64,000 nucleotides of DNA from Xanthobacter oligotrophicus. Lineage in GTDB: Bacteria > Pseudomonadota > Alphaproteobacteria > Rhizobiales > Xanthobacteraceae. This document shows, in pieces, positions 1 to 9,282 of this stretch. The notes beneath the pieces are model-generated. The model ran no database searches. It was given only the letters and a program-made list of their open reading frames with translations, and was not told the origin of the DNA. Every line of letters starts with the position of its first letter. Position 1 is the stretch's first letter. The DNA is taken from assembly GCF_008364685.1 (NCBI RefSeq), contig NZ_VTTL01000005.1, positions 346,450 through 410,449 on the forward strand. Reading direction: 5' to 3'. The translations under genes were made by a program, and so were the position numbers.

Positions 1-114
1 GGCGCAGGCCCTTGCGTCCCGCCGCTGGCCACGTCTATGAAACACGAGCGCCCTACCGAAGAGCCGGACAACGGTCCTCGCGCTGGTGAGAGAGACGATC
101 CAGAGACACATTCC

Positions 115-882
115 ATGGATTTTCGCGTTTCGCTCGACGGTCGCTCCGCGTTGGTGACGGGTGCGTCCGGAGGTCTCGGGGCCTTTTTTGCCGAGCGGCT
201 GGCGGCTGCCGGGGCGCGCGTGGCCGTTGCCGCGCGTCGGCGTGATGCCTGCGCCGCTTTGTGCGCCCGCATCGAGGCCGCCGGAGGCACTGCGCTGCCC
301 ATCGCCCTCGACGTCAGCGACGAGGCCTCGGGCGCAGCGGCGGTGGCCGAGGTGGTGGCGGCATTCGGCGGCCTCGACATTCTCGTCAACAATGCCGGCG
401 TCACCGGCACCACGCCGCTCATGGACGAGACCGCCGAGGCGTGGGACCGCATCCTCGACACCAATCTGAAGGGGGGTTTCCTGGTGGGCCGGGAAGCCGC
501 GCGCGCCATGGCGAAGACCGGGCGCGGCGGCCGCATCGTCAATGTGGCGTCCATCCTCGGGCTGCGCATTGCCGGACAGGTGGCGGCCTATGCGGCCTCC
601 AAGGCGGCCCTGGTGCAGCTGACGAAGTCCATGGCGCTCGAATGGGCGCGCTATTCCATCCAGGCCAATGCGCTCTGCCCCGGCTATGTGGAAACCGACC
701 TCAACCGCGATTTCTTCGCGAGCCCGGCGGGCGAGGCGCTGATCAAGCGCATTCCCTCCCGCCGCCTCGGCCGCCTCGATGATCTCGAGGGCCCGCTCCT
801 GTTCCTGTGTTCCGACGCCGCCCGCTATGTGACCGGGACGACGCTGGTGGTCGATGGCGGCCACCTCGTCTCATCCCTGTGA
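115..882 (+). CDS. SDR family oxidoreductase
   Basis: Classical short-chain dehydrogenase/reductase of 255 aa. The cofactor motif TGASGGLG lies at about residues 15-22 and NNAG at about 92-95. The catalytic triad is visible as Ser146, Tyr159 and Lys163 (YAASK). The C-terminus ends in the usual VDGG segment. The frame is open upstream to 37, but I chose the ATG at 115 because it puts the Rossmann strand at the usual distance from the N-terminus; the extra 26 residues look unstructured. It precedes scoA/scoB by 90 bp in the same orientation, so a role in 3-hydroxyacid or short-chain hydroxyacyl oxidation is possible. The substrate cannot be read from sequence. Confidence 0.88.
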   Translation: MDFRVSLDGRSALVTGASGGLGAFFAERLAAAGARVAVAARRRDACAALCARIEAAGGTALPIALDVSDEASGAAAVAEVVAAFGGLDILVNNAGVTGTTPLMDETAEAWDRILDTNLKGGFLVGREAARAMAKTGRGGRIVNVASILGLRIAGQVAAYAASKAALVQLTKSMALEWARYSIQANALCPGYVETDLNRDFFASPAGEALIKRIPSRRLGRLDDLEGPLLFLCSDAARYVTGTTLVVDGGHLVSSL

Positions 883-972
883 CGGCGCGACGGCGTGCCA
901 TTCCGCACGGTCCCGCTTCCGCTTGAGGGACCGGCCTCTTAAGGTCATCGAGGCGCCAGCGCCGAGGAGGAA

Positions 973-1689
973 ATGATGCGACACAAGGTGTACCCGGACG
1001 CGAAAAGTGCCCTGGAGGGCGTTCTCGCCGACGGCATGATGATCATGGCCGGCGGCTTCGGCCTCTGCGGCATCCCCGAGAATCTCATCGCCGCCATCCG
1101 CGACCTCGGCGCGAAGAACCTCACCTGCGTGTCCAACAATTGCGGCGTGGACGATTTCGGCCTCGGCATCCTCCTCGCCAACGGCCAGATCAAGAAGATG
1201 CTGTCGTCCTACGTGGGCGAGAACAAGCTGTTCGAGAAGCTGTACCTGGCCGGCGAGCTGGAGCTCGAGTTCAACCCGCAGGGCACGCTGGCCGAGCGCA
1301 TCCGCGCCGGCGGCGCCGGCATTCCCGGCTTCTACACCAAGACCGGCTACGGCACGATCATCGCCGAGGGCAAGCCCACCCGCGAGTTCAACGGCGAGCA
1401 CTATGTGCTGGAGACGGGCCTTGTGGCCGACCTCTCCATCATCAAGGCGTGGAAGGCCGACAAGGAAGGCAATCTCGTCTACCGCAAGACCGCTCGGAAC
1501 TTCAATCCGATGATGGCCACCGCCGGCAAGGTCACCATTGCCGAGGTGGAGGAGCTGGTGGAGATCGGCGATCTCGACCCGGACACCATCCACACCCCCG
1601 GCATCTATGTGGACCGCATCGTCGTCGCCAAGGGCGCCGAGAAGCGGATCGAGAAGGTGACCACCCGCAAGCGCGAAGAGGTGAAGTGA
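973..1689 (+). CDS. scoA: 3-oxoacid CoA-transferase, subunit A
   Basis: Alpha subunit (238 aa) of a two-subunit family I CoA-transferase, which moves CoA from succinyl-CoA to acetoacetate or a related 3-oxoacid in ketone-body and poly-hydroxybutyrate breakdown. The N-terminal glycine-rich stretch [12 protein letters not shown] and the later NNCG segment are typical of the family, and the length is normal. A strong Shine-Dalgarno (GAGGAGG) lies just upstream of the ATG at 973. The stop is followed after one base by the start of subunit B, so the two are translationally linked. The exact 3-oxoacid (acetoacetate or 3-oxoadipate) is not certain; the sequence most resembles succinyl-CoA:acetoacetate transferases. 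Confidence 0.9.
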   Translation: MMRHKVYPDAKSALEGVLADGMMIMAGGFGLCGIPENLIAAIRDLGAKNLTCVSNNCGVDDFGLGILLANGQIKKMLSSYVGENKLFEKLYLAGELELEFNPQGTLAERIRAGGAGIPGFYTKTGYGTIIAEGKPTREFNGEHYVLETGLVADLSIIKAWKADKEGNLVYRKTARNFNPMMATAGKVTIAEVEELVEIGDLDPDTIHTPGIYVDRIVVAKGAEKRIEKVTTRKREEVK

Positions 1690-1690
1690 G

Positions 1691-2335
1691 ATGGCCTGGA
1701 CCCGTGACGAGATGGCGGCCCGCGCCGCCCAGCAGATCCGCGACGGCTTCTACGTCAACCTCGGCATCGGCATCCCCACCCTGGTCGCCAACGCGCTGCC
1801 CCCCGGCATGACCGTGAGCTTCCAGAGCGAGAACGGCATGCTGGGCATCGGCCCCTTCCCCTATGAGGGCGAGGAGGATCCCGACCTCATCAACGCCGGC
1901 AAGCAGACCGTGACCGAGGTGCCGGACACCTCCTATTTCTCCAGCTCCGATTCGTTCGCCATGATCCGCGGCGGCCACATGGACCTGTCCATCCTCGGCT
2001 CCATGCAGGTCTCCGAGACCGGCGACATCGCCAACTGGATGGTACCCGGCAAGATGGTGAAGGGCATGGGCGGCGCCATGGACCTGGTAGCCGGCGCCAA
2101 GGAGGTCATCGTGCTCATGGAGCACGTGGAGAAGTCCGGTGCGCCCAAGCTGGTGGAGAAGTGCACCCTGCCGCTCACTGGCACCAACGTCACCGACTTC
2201 GTGATCACCGACCTTGCGGTGTTCGCGTTCACCAAGCGCGGCGGCACGCTGGTGCTGAAGGAACTGGCGCCGGGCGTCACCCTCGACGAGGTGAAGGCCA
2301 AGACGGCGGCCAAGTTCGAGGTGGGCCTCGCCTGA
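1691..2335 (+). CDS. scoB: 3-oxoacid CoA-transferase, subunit B
   Basis: Beta subunit (214 aa) that carries the catalytic glutamate of the CoA-transferase. The hallmark [10 protein letters not shown] motif is present, with Glu47 as the residue expected to form the acyl-CoA thioester intermediate. Further family landmarks are GIGIPTLV near the N-terminus and the GGHMD and [10 protein letters not shown] segments. It starts one base after scoA and is followed by a strong intrinsic terminator at 2377-2409, so scoAB forms the end of a short operon, possibly with the upstream SDR gene. Confidence 0.92.
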   Translation: MAWTRDEMAARAAQQIRDGFYVNLGIGIPTLVANALPPGMTVSFQSENGMLGIGPFPYEGEEDPDLINAGKQTVTEVPDTSYFSSSDSFAMIRGGHMDLSILGSMQVSETGDIANWMVPGKMVKGMGGAMDLVAGAKEVIVLMEHVEKSGAPKLVEKCTLPLTGTNVTDFVITDLAVFAFTKRGGTLVLKELAPGVTLDEVKAKTAAKFEVGLA

Positions 2336-2376
2336 GGCCTGACTTCCCTGAGGCTTGTCTTCGGGTTCTGAAGTGG

Positions 2377-2409
2377 AAGGCTCCTCCGCCCTGCGGGGGA
2401 GCCTTTTTT
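2377..2409 (+). terminator. Intrinsic terminator after scoB
   Basis: A 13-bp stem (2377-2389 paired with 2393-2405, one G-U pair) with a CCT loop runs directly into six T residues. It sits 41 bp after the scoB stop and just before the 3' end of the convergent deacetylase gene. Confidence 0.88.
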
Positions 2410-2411
2410 GC

Positions 2412-3260
2412 TCACGCCGCAGCTTGGTTCCGCAGCCCGTCCGGCAGGGCGAGGCTCACGTCGGCGGCATCGAGGATGCCCGGCAGTGCGGCGCCGTGGA
2501 GCACGGCGTATTCCACCTCCCGCTGCTGGGTCAGGGGATCGCGGGCGGTGAGCGGATCGTCCACCCGGCCGGGATGCACCATCACCAGCCCGCCATCGGG
2601 CACGCCCTTCAGGAAGTGGGTGAGCAGGGTCGCGAAATCGTGGTCGGCGGAAAAATCATAGGCGCCGCCGAAGCCGCGATTGGTGACAAGGCCGCGCCGC
2701 GCCGCATCCCGCGCGAACCCGCTGGCGAAGGCGCCGATGAGCCGGCCCTTCGCATCGAAGCCATGGAGCGCCGCCTTGGCTGGGGTCACGTCCCGCAGCC
2801 AGGCGCGGGGCGCGAAGCGAGCGGTGGCGGCGAGGACCGCCTTGCGCACCACCGGCAGCACATGCACGTGCTGGTGGCCGTCCACATGGTCCGGCGGCCG
2901 GCCGAAGGCGTCGAGGAAGGCCTCGAACTGCGCCTCAACTTCCGCCGCCACAGCCTTGGCGTCGAGCCGCCGCGACAGGGCCGCGAGCACCACCTGGGAC
3001 AGGGAGGGGAAGCAGCCGTTCGCGCCCGCCATGCCCCGGGAGAGCGGGGGAAAGGTGCCGGTGAGGGTCACATGCAGGCCGATGCTGACATCCCGCTCCT
3101 CGGCAACGGCCTTGAGGGTGTCGGCCTCCTCGATCAGGCCGTCGAACACGGTCATCACTGAGGTGGCGTTGATCCGGTGCGCCGTGATCAGCCGGCGGAT
3201 GGCCTCCGACACGCCGGGCGAGATGGCGTAGTCGTCGGCGCACAGGACCACGCGCTTCAC
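2412..3260 (-). CDS. ChbG/HpnK-type carbohydrate deacetylase (YdjC family)
   Basis: YdjC/ChbG-family metal-dependent deacetylase of 282 aa. The metal-site motifs are visible: ADDYAIS near the N-terminus, the HVDGHQHVHVLP block in the middle, and MVHPG near the C-terminus. Family members remove acetyl groups from N-acetylated sugars (chitin oligosaccharides for ChbG, N-acetylglucosaminyl hopanoids for HpnK). I chose the GTG start at 3260 because it gives the normal N-terminus and overlaps the stop of the upstream glycosyltransferase as GTGA, indicating translational coupling. The likely substrate is therefore a sugar installed by that glycosyltransferase; this is inference. Confidence 0.85.
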   Translation of the reverse strand: MKRVVLCADDYAISPGVSEAIRRLITAHRINATSVMTVFDGLIEEADTLKAVAEERDVSIGLHVTLTGTFPPLSRGMAGANGCFPSLSQVVLAALSRRLDAKAVAAEVEAQFEAFLDAFGRPPDHVDGHQHVHVLPVVRKAVLAATARFAPRAWLRDVTPAKAALHGFDAKGRLIGAFASGFARDAARRGLVTNRGFGGAYDFSADHDFATLLTHFLKGVPDGGLVMVHPGRVDDPLTARDPLTQQREVEYAVLHGAALPGILDAADVSLALPDGLRNQAAA

Positions 3261-4309
3261 GGCTCGGCCCTCGACGCCAGCGCCGACGGGTGGCCGGGAC
3301 CCGCGAAGGGCTGCCCGGAGATGGGCTGTCCCGTCAGGGGGTGGCCTGTGGCCTCGGCGGGGGCGCGGTTGAGCACGTGGTCGGCGACGTAATAGACCGG
3401 GCGCGCCTTGATCTCGGAGAGGATGCGGGCGACGTACTCGCCCATCAGCCCCATCACCAGTAGCTGAGTGCCGCCGATCACCATCAAGCCAACGACGATG
3501 GAGGGATAGCCCGGCAGCGGGATGCCCCAAACGAGCCGTTCCACCACGATCCAGCTGCCATAGAACAGGGCAAGGCCCGCCAGCACCGCGCCGAACGCGG
3601 CGGCAAGGCGCAGCGGGGCCGGCGAGAACGAGGTCAGCGCCTCCATGGACAGGCCCAGCAGCCGCAGGAAGCTCCAGGAGGTGGAGCCATGGGCGCGCGG
3701 TGCCGGCCGGTAGGGCACCGCGATCTGGCGGAAGCCGATCCAGCTCGACAGGCCCTTGAAGAAGCGGTTGCGCTCAGGCATGCGCCGCAAGGCGGCGGCG
3801 GCGCGTGGGGACAGGATGCGGAAGTCGGCCGCATCCTCCGGAATGGTGGTGGCGGCGCCGAAGTTCAGGAGCTTGTAGAAGGCGCGCACGAACAGGCGCC
3901 GGCTCGCCGCCTCGTCCGAGCGGTCGGCCTTCACCGCATAGGCCACGTCGTAGCCCTCGTCCTTCCACAGGCGCAGGAAGGTGGGGATCATCTCCGGCGG
4001 GTGCTGGCCGTCGCCGTCCATGAACATCACCGCGTCGCCGCGGGCATGGTCGAGGCCGGCCATGAGGGCCGCCTCCTTGCCGAAATTGCGCGACAGCGCC
4101 ACCACCTGGATGTCGATGCCCAGCACCGGCAGGCTCGCGGCCAGCGCGGCGCTGCCGTCGCGGCTGCCGTCGTCCACATAGACGATTTCCATGGTGAGGC
4201 CGCGCGCGTGCGCCTCGGCGGAGGCCGCGGCGCTCAAGTTGGCATGGAAGAAGGGCAGGCCTTCGGCCTCGTTGTAGAGCGGAACGACGATGCTGAGATC
4301 AGGTGTCAT
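3257..4309 (-). CDS. GT2 glycosyltransferase, polyisoprenyl-phosphate type (ArnC/GtrB-like)
   Basis: Family 2 glycosyltransferase of 350 aa. The N-terminal GT-A domain starts with SIVVPLYNE and has the DxD-type motif MDGDGQHPP, as in dolichol-phosphate mannose synthase, ArnC and GtrB. Two C-terminal transmembrane helices follow (LRLAAAFGAVLAG and VGLMVIGGTQLLVMGL), then the GEYVARI segment typical of the bacterial membrane-bound type. Such enzymes load a sugar onto undecaprenyl phosphate. I chose the ATG at 4309 over the upstream one at 4348 because GGAAG lies 5 bases upstream and the GT strand then begins at once. It is coupled to the deacetylase downstream. The sugar is unknown. Confidence 0.87.
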   Translation of the reverse strand: MTPDLSIVVPLYNEAEGLPFFHANLSAAASAEAHARGLTMEIVYVDDGSRDGSAALAASLPVLGIDIQVVALSRNFGKEAALMAGLDHARGDAVMFMDGDGQHPPEMIPTFLRLWKDEGYDVAYAVKADRSDEAASRRLFVRAFYKLLNFGAATTIPEDAADFRILSPRAAAALRRMPERNRFFKGLSSWIGFRQIAVPYRPAPRAHGSTSWSFLRLLGLSMEALTSFSPAPLRLAAAFGAVLAGLALFYGSWIVVERLVWGIPLPGYPSIVVGLMVIGGTQLLVMGLMGEYVARILSEIKARPVYYVADHVLNRAPAEATGHPLTGQPISGQPFAGPGHPSALASRAEP

Positions 4310-4617
4310 GGTACTTCCGCCGGGCACGCGCAGAGAATGCAAACTCATCTAGCCGCCTCCGCCCCGAAAGGGAGCAGAAATTTTTTGCGAGGATGCGGAA
4401 CCTCCGCTTTTCCTCCGCGTTGACAGGTCAGCTCGATCACTCCCCCCATTGATCGTGCCATTGGCGCGGCCGTCTTCCCCCAAGGCGGCCGCGTCGTCAT
4501 TTTGGCGGCCGGCCATCGCGAGGAGTGGGGTCGCTTGCGGGATATCAAGGCCCGAGACTTTGGGCGAGTTTAGGGTAAGGTCGCGTCGTTCAAACGGCCG
4601 AACGGGGGCCTTGTGTG

Positions 4618-5448
4618 ATGATTCGCGACATTCTGGTCAATCTCGCCCAAGGGGTTGAGACGGATCGCGCCTGCGATTTCGCGGCGAGCCTCGCTGCAAG
4701 CTTCGGTGCCCATCTCACTGGCCTGTCGGTCGCCTATGAGATCGATGTGCCGCCCTTCTACATGGGCGCCCTCCCCACCGATTTCATCGATGCGCAGGTG
4801 CTGGAAAACCAGGCCGCCGCCGAGAAGGCGTCGGCGCGCTTCACCGCCGCTGCCAGCGCGGCCGGGGTCGCCCACGAGGTGCGCAGCCTGTCCGCGTCGC
4901 TCGGCGTCGCCGCCAACAGCTTCGCCGAGATGGCGCGGCTGTTCGACCTCACGGTGGTGGCCCAGCCCGATCCGGACCGGCCGGGTCCGGAAGAGGTGAT
5001 TGCCGAGACGGTGCTGATGGAATCGGGTCGCGCCGTGCTCATCGTGCCTTATGTGCAGGTGAAGCCCTTCAGCGCCGAGCGCGCCGTGGTGGCGTGGGAC
5101 GGTAGCCGTCCCGCCGCCCGCGCGCTTGCCGAGGCGCTGCCTTTGCTTCACCGCACCAAGGAGGTGGAGGTCTTCCGCGTGGTGTCCCATCGGGACGAGG
5201 AAGACACCGTAGGCGCCGACGTGGTGCGCCACCTCGCCCGCCACGGCCTCAACGCCAAGGTGCGCAAACTGCCGGTAACCTCCGGCGAGCCCATCGCGGC
5301 GGCCATTCTCAACGAGGTGGCCGACCAGGGCGCCGATTTCGTGGTGATGGGCGGCTACGGCCATTCCCGCATCCGCGAGCTGGTGATGGGCGGCGTGACC
5401 CGCGAGATCCTCGCCACCATGACCGTGCCCGTGCTCATGGCCCATTGA
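4618..5448 (+). CDS. Tandem universal stress protein (two UspA domains)
   Basis: Protein of 276 aa with two UspA-like domains in tandem. The second, about residues 140-276, has the clear ATP-binding-type signature (GGYGHSRIRELVMGGVTREIL). The first domain is more divergent and lacks an obvious G-2x-G-9x-G motif. Usp proteins are cytoplasmic stress or energy-status factors. The ATG at 4618 follows immediately on a GTG at 4615, and either may be used. It is monocistronic, ending at a bidirectional terminator (5506-5541). Confidence 0.85.
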   Translation: MIRDILVNLAQGVETDRACDFAASLAASFGAHLTGLSVAYEIDVPPFYMGALPTDFIDAQVLENQAAAEKASARFTAAASAAGVAHEVRSLSASLGVAANSFAEMARLFDLTVVAQPDPDRPGPEEVIAETVLMESGRAVLIVPYVQVKPFSAERAVVAWDGSRPAARALAEALPLLHRTKEVEVFRVVSHRDEEDTVGADVVRHLARHGLNAKVRKLPVTSGEPIAAAILNEVADQGADFVVMGGYGHSRIRELVMGGVTREILATMTVPVLMAH

Positions 5449-5505
5449 GGCCGCTCAAAGACTGGTCCTGAACGGCGTCCCGTCGTCCAGCCTGCGCAAA
5501 AGCAA

Positions 5506-5541
5506 AAGGCCCTCTTCCGGTGGAAGAGGGCCTTCTTTGTT
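5506..5541. terminator. Bidirectional intrinsic terminator
   Basis: A perfect 13-bp stem (5506-5518 with 5522-5534, loop GGT) is followed by a CTTTGTT tract on the plus strand. On the minus strand it is followed by CTTTTGC. It separates the convergent usp and DUF1013 genes and could stop transcription from both. Confidence 0.85.
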
Positions 5542-5595
5542 ACGGCGCCTGAGAGGGGGATGTTCGGCACCGGTCGAAGGCCGGTGCCGCCCGGA

Positions 5596-6297
5596 TCAAT
5601 CCTCGTCGTCGTCCTCGTTTTCGTTCTTCTTCGAGCCGCCGAGCTTGGCGAACACGGTCTCCAGATCGAGAGATTCGCGGCCCTTGGGGGCCTCCTCGTG
5701 GTCGTCGTGCCCGGTGGTGACGTCCGCCGGCAGCAGGGTCGCGCCACGGTCCTCGATGGCGGTGGCGGGACGGTCCTTGGCGGCGCGCTGGACTTCGAGG
5801 TCAAGATCGATCTGGCTGCACAGGCCCAGCGTCACCGGGTCCATGGGCGAGAGCTGGGCCGAGTTCCAGTGGGTCCGCTCCTTGATGGACTGGATGGTGG
5901 ACTTGGTGGTGCCCACCAGGCGGATGATCTGGGCGTCCTTCAGCTCGGCATGGTTGCGCAGCAGCCAGAGGATGGCGTTGGGCCGGTCGTGGCGGCGCGA
6001 GACCGGGGTGTAGCGCGGGCCACGGCGCTTCTTCTGCTCCGGCAGGCGCACCTTGGATTCCAGCAGCTTGAGCCGGCGGTCGGGGTTCTTCTCGGCGACG
6101 GTGATCTCGTCGCGGGAGAGCTGGCCGGTGGAGATGGGGTCGAGCCCCTTGATCCCCTGCGCCACCTCGCCGTCGGCGATGCCCTTCACCTCGAGGGGGT
6201 GGAGCTTGCAGAAGTCGCCGATCTGCTCGAACGTCAGGGCGGTGTTGTCCACGAGCCAGACGGCGGTGGCCTTGGGCATCAAAGGTATGTTCGACAT
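5596..6297 (-). CDS. trcR: DUF1013 protein, cell-cycle transcriptional regulator TrcR-like
   Basis: DUF1013-family protein (233 aa), nearly restricted to alphaproteobacteria and named TrcR, a cell-cycle transcriptional regulator, in recent annotation. The N-terminal half begins MSNIPLMPKATAVWLVDN. The middle part, RRHDRPNAILWLLRNH followed by RLVGTTKSTIQSI, looks like a DNA-binding helix-turn-helix of the sigma/ParB type. The C-terminus is an acidic tail ending in many Asp and Glu. The frame is open much further upstream, but the ATG at 6297 gives the conserved N-terminus. The name rests on memory of the family, not on a search; the DUF1013 assignment is firmer. Confidence 0.82.
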   Translation of the reverse strand: MSNIPLMPKATAVWLVDNTALTFEQIGDFCKLHPLEVKGIADGEVAQGIKGLDPISTGQLSRDEITVAEKNPDRRLKLLESKVRLPEQKKRRGPRYTPVSRRHDRPNAILWLLRNHAELKDAQIIRLVGTTKSTIQSIKERTHWNSAQLSPMDPVTLGLCSQIDLDLEVQRAAKDRPATAIEDRGATLLPADVTTGHDDHEEAPKGRESLDLETVFAKLGGSKKNENEDDDED

Positions 6298-6643
6298 GGC
6301 GGCCTCTTGCGGCTTGTTGGTCGTCGGACGCTTCGGTCCACGGGCTTGTTCGGTCTGTGACGCCAGGGCTTGGGTATGCGCTGGCGTCGGTATCTGGTGG
6401 CGTCGGCATATGCGGGTTCGCAAGGCCACCCCTCCCCTGGGGCGGACCGCGGAACTCATCGCTTTATCCGGGATCGGGCCAACATAAGCGCGCCGGGGGC
6501 AAGTTGCAATTGCCGTGCGCGGGCGGACCGGAAATCGGGCGGTGCCGCAACGGACGCCCGAAATCGCCGGCGCGCCGTTGCGCTCCCTTGACAGGCGCGC
6601 CCCAAGACCGCCAATTCGCCCCATGCCCTCGATCGAGCCTGCC
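6298..6643. other. Divergent intergenic region (trcR / ispH)
   Basis: No gene is supported here. It must hold the promoters for the minus-strand DUF1013 gene and the plus-strand ispH operon. An inverted repeat GACGCCAG/CTGGCGTC (6359-6366 and 6381-6388, 14-base spacer) is the only clear structure. A consensus -35 TTGACA is at 6588-6593, with CAATTC 18 bases on as a poor -10. Confidence 0.5.
6588..6617 (+). promoter_or_regulatory. Possible promoter of ispH-thrB-rnhA
   Basis: TTGACA at 6588-6593 is a perfect -35 hexamer. CAATTC at 6612-6617, spacer 18, is a weak -10. Transcription would start near 6624, which favours the ATG at 6644 for ispH. Based on pattern only. Confidence 0.3.
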
Positions 6644-7630
6644 ATGGACCCCGCCGCAGCGCCGGATGCCGCCGCAAAGCCGCCGCTCAAGATCCTTCTT
6701 GCCGCGCCGCGCGGCTTCTGCGCCGGCGTGGTGCGGGCCATCGACGCCGTGGAGCAGGCGCTGAAGCTCTATGGTGCGCCGGTCTATGTGCGCCACGAGA
6801 TCGTGCACAACAAATACGTGGTGGAAGACCTGAAGCGGAAGGGCGCCGTCTTCGTGGAGGAGCTGGACGAGGTGCCGGACACCTCCGCGCCGGTGATCTT
6901 CTCCGCCCACGGCGTGCCGAAATCGGTGCCGGACGAGGCGACCTCCCGCAAGCTGTTCGCCATCGACGCCACCTGCCCGCTGGTCACCAAGGTGCACCGC
7001 GAGGCCCAGGTGCATTTCCGCAAGGGCCGGCACATCCTGCTCATTGGCCATGAGGGCCATCCGGAGGTGGTGGGCACCATCGGCCAGTTGCCGGACGGCG
7101 CCTTCACCCTGATCGAGACCGCCGAGGATGCGCGCACCGTGATGCCGCGCGATCCGGACAACCTCGCCTATGTGACGCAGACCACCCTGTCGCTGGACGA
7201 CACGGCGCAGATGATCGCCATCCTGCGCGAGCGCTTCCCGACCCTGAGCGAGCCGCACAAGGAAGACATCTGCTACGCCACCACCAACCGGCAGGAGGCC
7301 GTGAAGGCCATCGCGCCCAAGGTGGATGCGCTGGTGGTGGTGGGTGCGCCCAATTCCTCCAATTCCCAGCGCCTGCGCGAGGCGGCCGAGCGCGCCGGCT
7401 GCGCCCGCGCCGTGCTGGTGCAGCGGGCGGTGGACATCGACTGGACGGTGTTTTCCAGCATCGCCAGCCTCGGCGTCACCGCTGGCGCCTCGGCGCCCGA
7501 GGTGCTGGTGGAAGAAATCATCGATGCCTTCGCCGAACGCTTCACCGTGACGGTCGAGACCGTGACCTCAACGGAAGAAGACGTGTTCTTCCCCCTGCCG
7601 CGCGCCCTGCGGCCGGATGCGGCGGAGTAG
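6644..7630 (+). CDS. ispH: 4-hydroxy-3-methylbut-2-enyl diphosphate reductase
   Basis: Last enzyme of the MEP isoprenoid pathway, converting HMBPP to IPP and DMAPP with a [4Fe-4S] cluster. The three cluster cysteines are present in the standard contexts: RGFCAGV (Cys26), ATCPLV (Cys111) and CYATTN (Cys210). The substrate-binding [14 protein letters not shown] and TAGASAPE motifs are also there. I favour the ATG at 6644 (328 aa) because a GAG lies 6 bases upstream and the possible promoter fits it; an in-frame ATG at 6623 would add seven residues. It is the first gene of an ispH-thrB-rnhA operon with nearly touching genes, an arrangement common in Hyphomicrobiales. Confidence 0.95.
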   Translation: MDPAAAPDAAAKPPLKILLAAPRGFCAGVVRAIDAVEQALKLYGAPVYVRHEIVHNKYVVEDLKRKGAVFVEELDEVPDTSAPVIFSAHGVPKSVPDEATSRKLFAIDATCPLVTKVHREAQVHFRKGRHILLIGHEGHPEVVGTIGQLPDGAFTLIETAEDARTVMPRDPDNLAYVTQTTLSLDDTAQMIAILRERFPTLSEPHKEDICYATTNRQEAVKAIAPKVDALVVVGAPNSSNSQRLREAAERAGCARAVLVQRAVDIDWTVFSSIASLGVTAGASAPEVLVEEIIDAFAERFTVTVETVTSTEEDVFFPLPRALRPDAAE

Positions 7631-7633
7631 ATC

Positions 7634-8599
7634 GTGGCGGTCTATACGGACGTTTCGCCGGCGGAGCTTGAGGCTTTTCTGTCCGGTTACGACATCGGTA
7701 CACTCACCTCTTTCCACGGCATCGCGGAAGGGGTGGAGAACTCCAACTTCCTGGTCCAGACCACGCGGGGCAGCTACATCCTCACCCTCTATGAGAAGCG
7801 GGTGAACCGGGACGACCTGCCCTTCTTCATCGGCCTGATGGAGCATCTGGCGGCGCGCGGCCTCTCCTGCCCGCAGCCGGTGGCGCAGCGCTCGGGGGCG
7901 GTGCTTTCGGAGATCGCGGGGCGGCCAGCGGCCATGGTCACCTTCCTGCCGGGCGTCTCGGTGCGCCGGCCCACGGCCGAGCATTGCGCCGAGCTGGGGC
8001 GGGGCCTTGCCCAGCTGCATCTGGCCGGCGCGGACTTCGCCCTGGCGCGGGCCAACAACCTCTCCGTCGCCGGCTGGCGGCCCCTGTTGGAGGCGGCGGA
8101 CGGGCAGGCGGACGGTGTCGCGCCGGGTCTTGCCGGTGCCATCGAAGCGGAGCTGGCGACGCTTGAGGCGAGCTGGCCGCAGGACCTGCCGTCGGGCGTG
8201 ATCCATGCCGACCTGTTCCCGGACAACGCCTTCTTCCTCGATGAAAAGCTCTCGGGCATCATCGACTTCTACTTCGCCTGCACCGACTTCCTCGCCTATG
8301 ACGTGGCGGTGTGCCTCAACGCCTGGTGCTTCGAGCAGGACGGCTCCTACAACGTCACCAAGGGGCGGGCGCTCCTGTCGGGCTACGAGGCGGTGCGTCC
8401 CCTGTCGGACGCGGAAAAGGCGGCCCTGCCGCGCCTCGCCCGCGGCGCCGCGCTGCGCTTCCTGCTCACCCGCCTCGTGGACTGGCTGAACGTGCCCGAG
8501 GGCGCGCTGGTGCGCCCCAAGGATCCGCTGGAATATCTCAGGAAGCTGCGCTTCCACCAGGCGGTGGACAGCGCGCAGGATTACGGTCTGGCGGCATGA
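7634..8599 (+). CDS. thrB: Homoserine kinase (type II, APH-like fold)
   Basis: Homoserine kinase (321 aa) of the aminoglycoside-phosphotransferase-like type that replaces the GHMP-type ThrB in many alphaproteobacteria. It phosphorylates homoserine on the way to threonine. Family features are the N-terminal [10 protein letters not shown] block, the catalytic loop [13 protein letters not shown], and the metal-binding GIIDFYFAC (DFG-like) segment. The start is GTG at 7634, only 3 bases after the ispH stop, and the end overlaps the rnhA start as ATGA, so it sits inside one operon. Confidence 0.93.
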   Translation: MAVYTDVSPAELEAFLSGYDIGTLTSFHGIAEGVENSNFLVQTTRGSYILTLYEKRVNRDDLPFFIGLMEHLAARGLSCPQPVAQRSGAVLSEIAGRPAAMVTFLPGVSVRRPTAEHCAELGRGLAQLHLAGADFALARANNLSVAGWRPLLEAADGQADGVAPGLAGAIEAELATLEASWPQDLPSGVIHADLFPDNAFFLDEKLSGIIDFYFACTDFLAYDVAVCLNAWCFEQDGSYNVTKGRALLSGYEAVRPLSDAEKAALPRLARGAALRFLLTRLVDWLNVPEGALVRPKDPLEYLRKLRFHQAVDSAQDYGLAA

Positions 8600-9051
8600 A
8601 AGAGGTTGCGGTGTTCACGGACGGGGCCTGCTCGGGCAATCCCGGCCCCGGCGGCTGGGGCGCGATCCTGCGCTTCGGCGCCCACGAACGGGAATTGAGC
8701 GGCGGCGAGCTTCTCACCACCAACAACCGCATGGAGCTGATGGGCGCCATCTCCGCGCTGGAGGCGCTGAAGGAGCCGTGCGCTGTCGATCTGCACACCG
8801 ACAGCGCCTATCTGAAGGACGGCGTCACCAAGTGGATGCACGGCTGGAAGCGCAACGGCTGGCGCACCGCCGACAAGAAGCCGGTGAAGAACCAGGACCT
8901 GTGGGAGCGCCTGGATGAGGCGCTGAAGCGCCACACCCTGCGCTGGCACTGGGTGAAGGGCCACGCCGGCCACGCCGAGAACGAGCGCGCGGACGAGCTG
9001 GCTCGCGCCGGCATGGCGCCGTTCAAGCTCAAGGGCCGGATCAGCGGCTGA
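8596..9051 (+). CDS. rnhA: Ribonuclease HI
   Basis: RNase HI of 151 aa, which cuts the RNA strand of RNA-DNA hybrids. Active-site acidic residues are visible in order: [14 protein letters not shown] (Asp8), [15 protein letters not shown] and the C-terminal [11 protein letters not shown]. The basic-protrusion region with [12 protein letters not shown] is also present, as in E. coli. The ATG at 8596 overlaps the thrB stop (ATGA), giving the usual N-terminus and translational coupling. Confidence 0.95.
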   Translation: MKEVAVFTDGACSGNPGPGGWGAILRFGAHERELSGGELLTTNNRMELMGAISALEALKEPCAVDLHTDSAYLKDGVTKWMHGWKRNGWRTADKKPVKNQDLWERLDEALKRHTLRWHWVKGHAGHAENERADELARAGMAPFKLKGRISG

Positions 9052-9075
9052 GACGCCCGTTCCGGGGCCCAAGCC

Positions 9076-9282
9076 TCAATGCTTGCCGCCGGCCTCGGCC
9101 TTCTTGCGCTGGATGCATTTCGAGATCAGGTCGGAGCGATCCCGGTAGCCGGAGCCCGACGGGTATTCCGCGTGGCACTCCTGCCGGATCTGGTCGCTGG
9201 TCTTCGGCTTGCCCTGTGCGATTGCCTCGGGCGTGGCCAGCAGCACCAGTGCCGGCGCCAGCATCCATGCGGATGGTTTCAT
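9076..9282 (-). CDS. Small exported protein of unknown function
   Basis: A 68-aa protein with a signal peptide (MKPSAWMLAPALVLLATPEAIAQ, likely cleaved after AIA or AQ). The mature part is about 46 residues with two cysteines (QECHAEY and SKCIQRK) about 20 residues apart, suggesting one disulfide, and a Lys-rich end. The start at 9282 has a strong GGGAGGGG ribosome-binding site. It is convergent with rnhA. I do not recognise a characterised family; small two-Cys periplasmic proteins of this style are common in Hyphomicrobiales. Confidence 0.6.
   Translation of the reverse strand: MKPSAWMLAPALVLLATPEAIAQGKPKTSDQIRQECHAEYPSGSGYRDRSDLISKCIQRKKAEAGGKH

Noticed and set aside
2412..3257. Assignment of the deacetylase specifically as HpnK of hopanoid synthesis.
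   Set aside because: No shc or other hpn genes are in the window, and ChbG-type homologues share the same motifs, so only the broader family is called.
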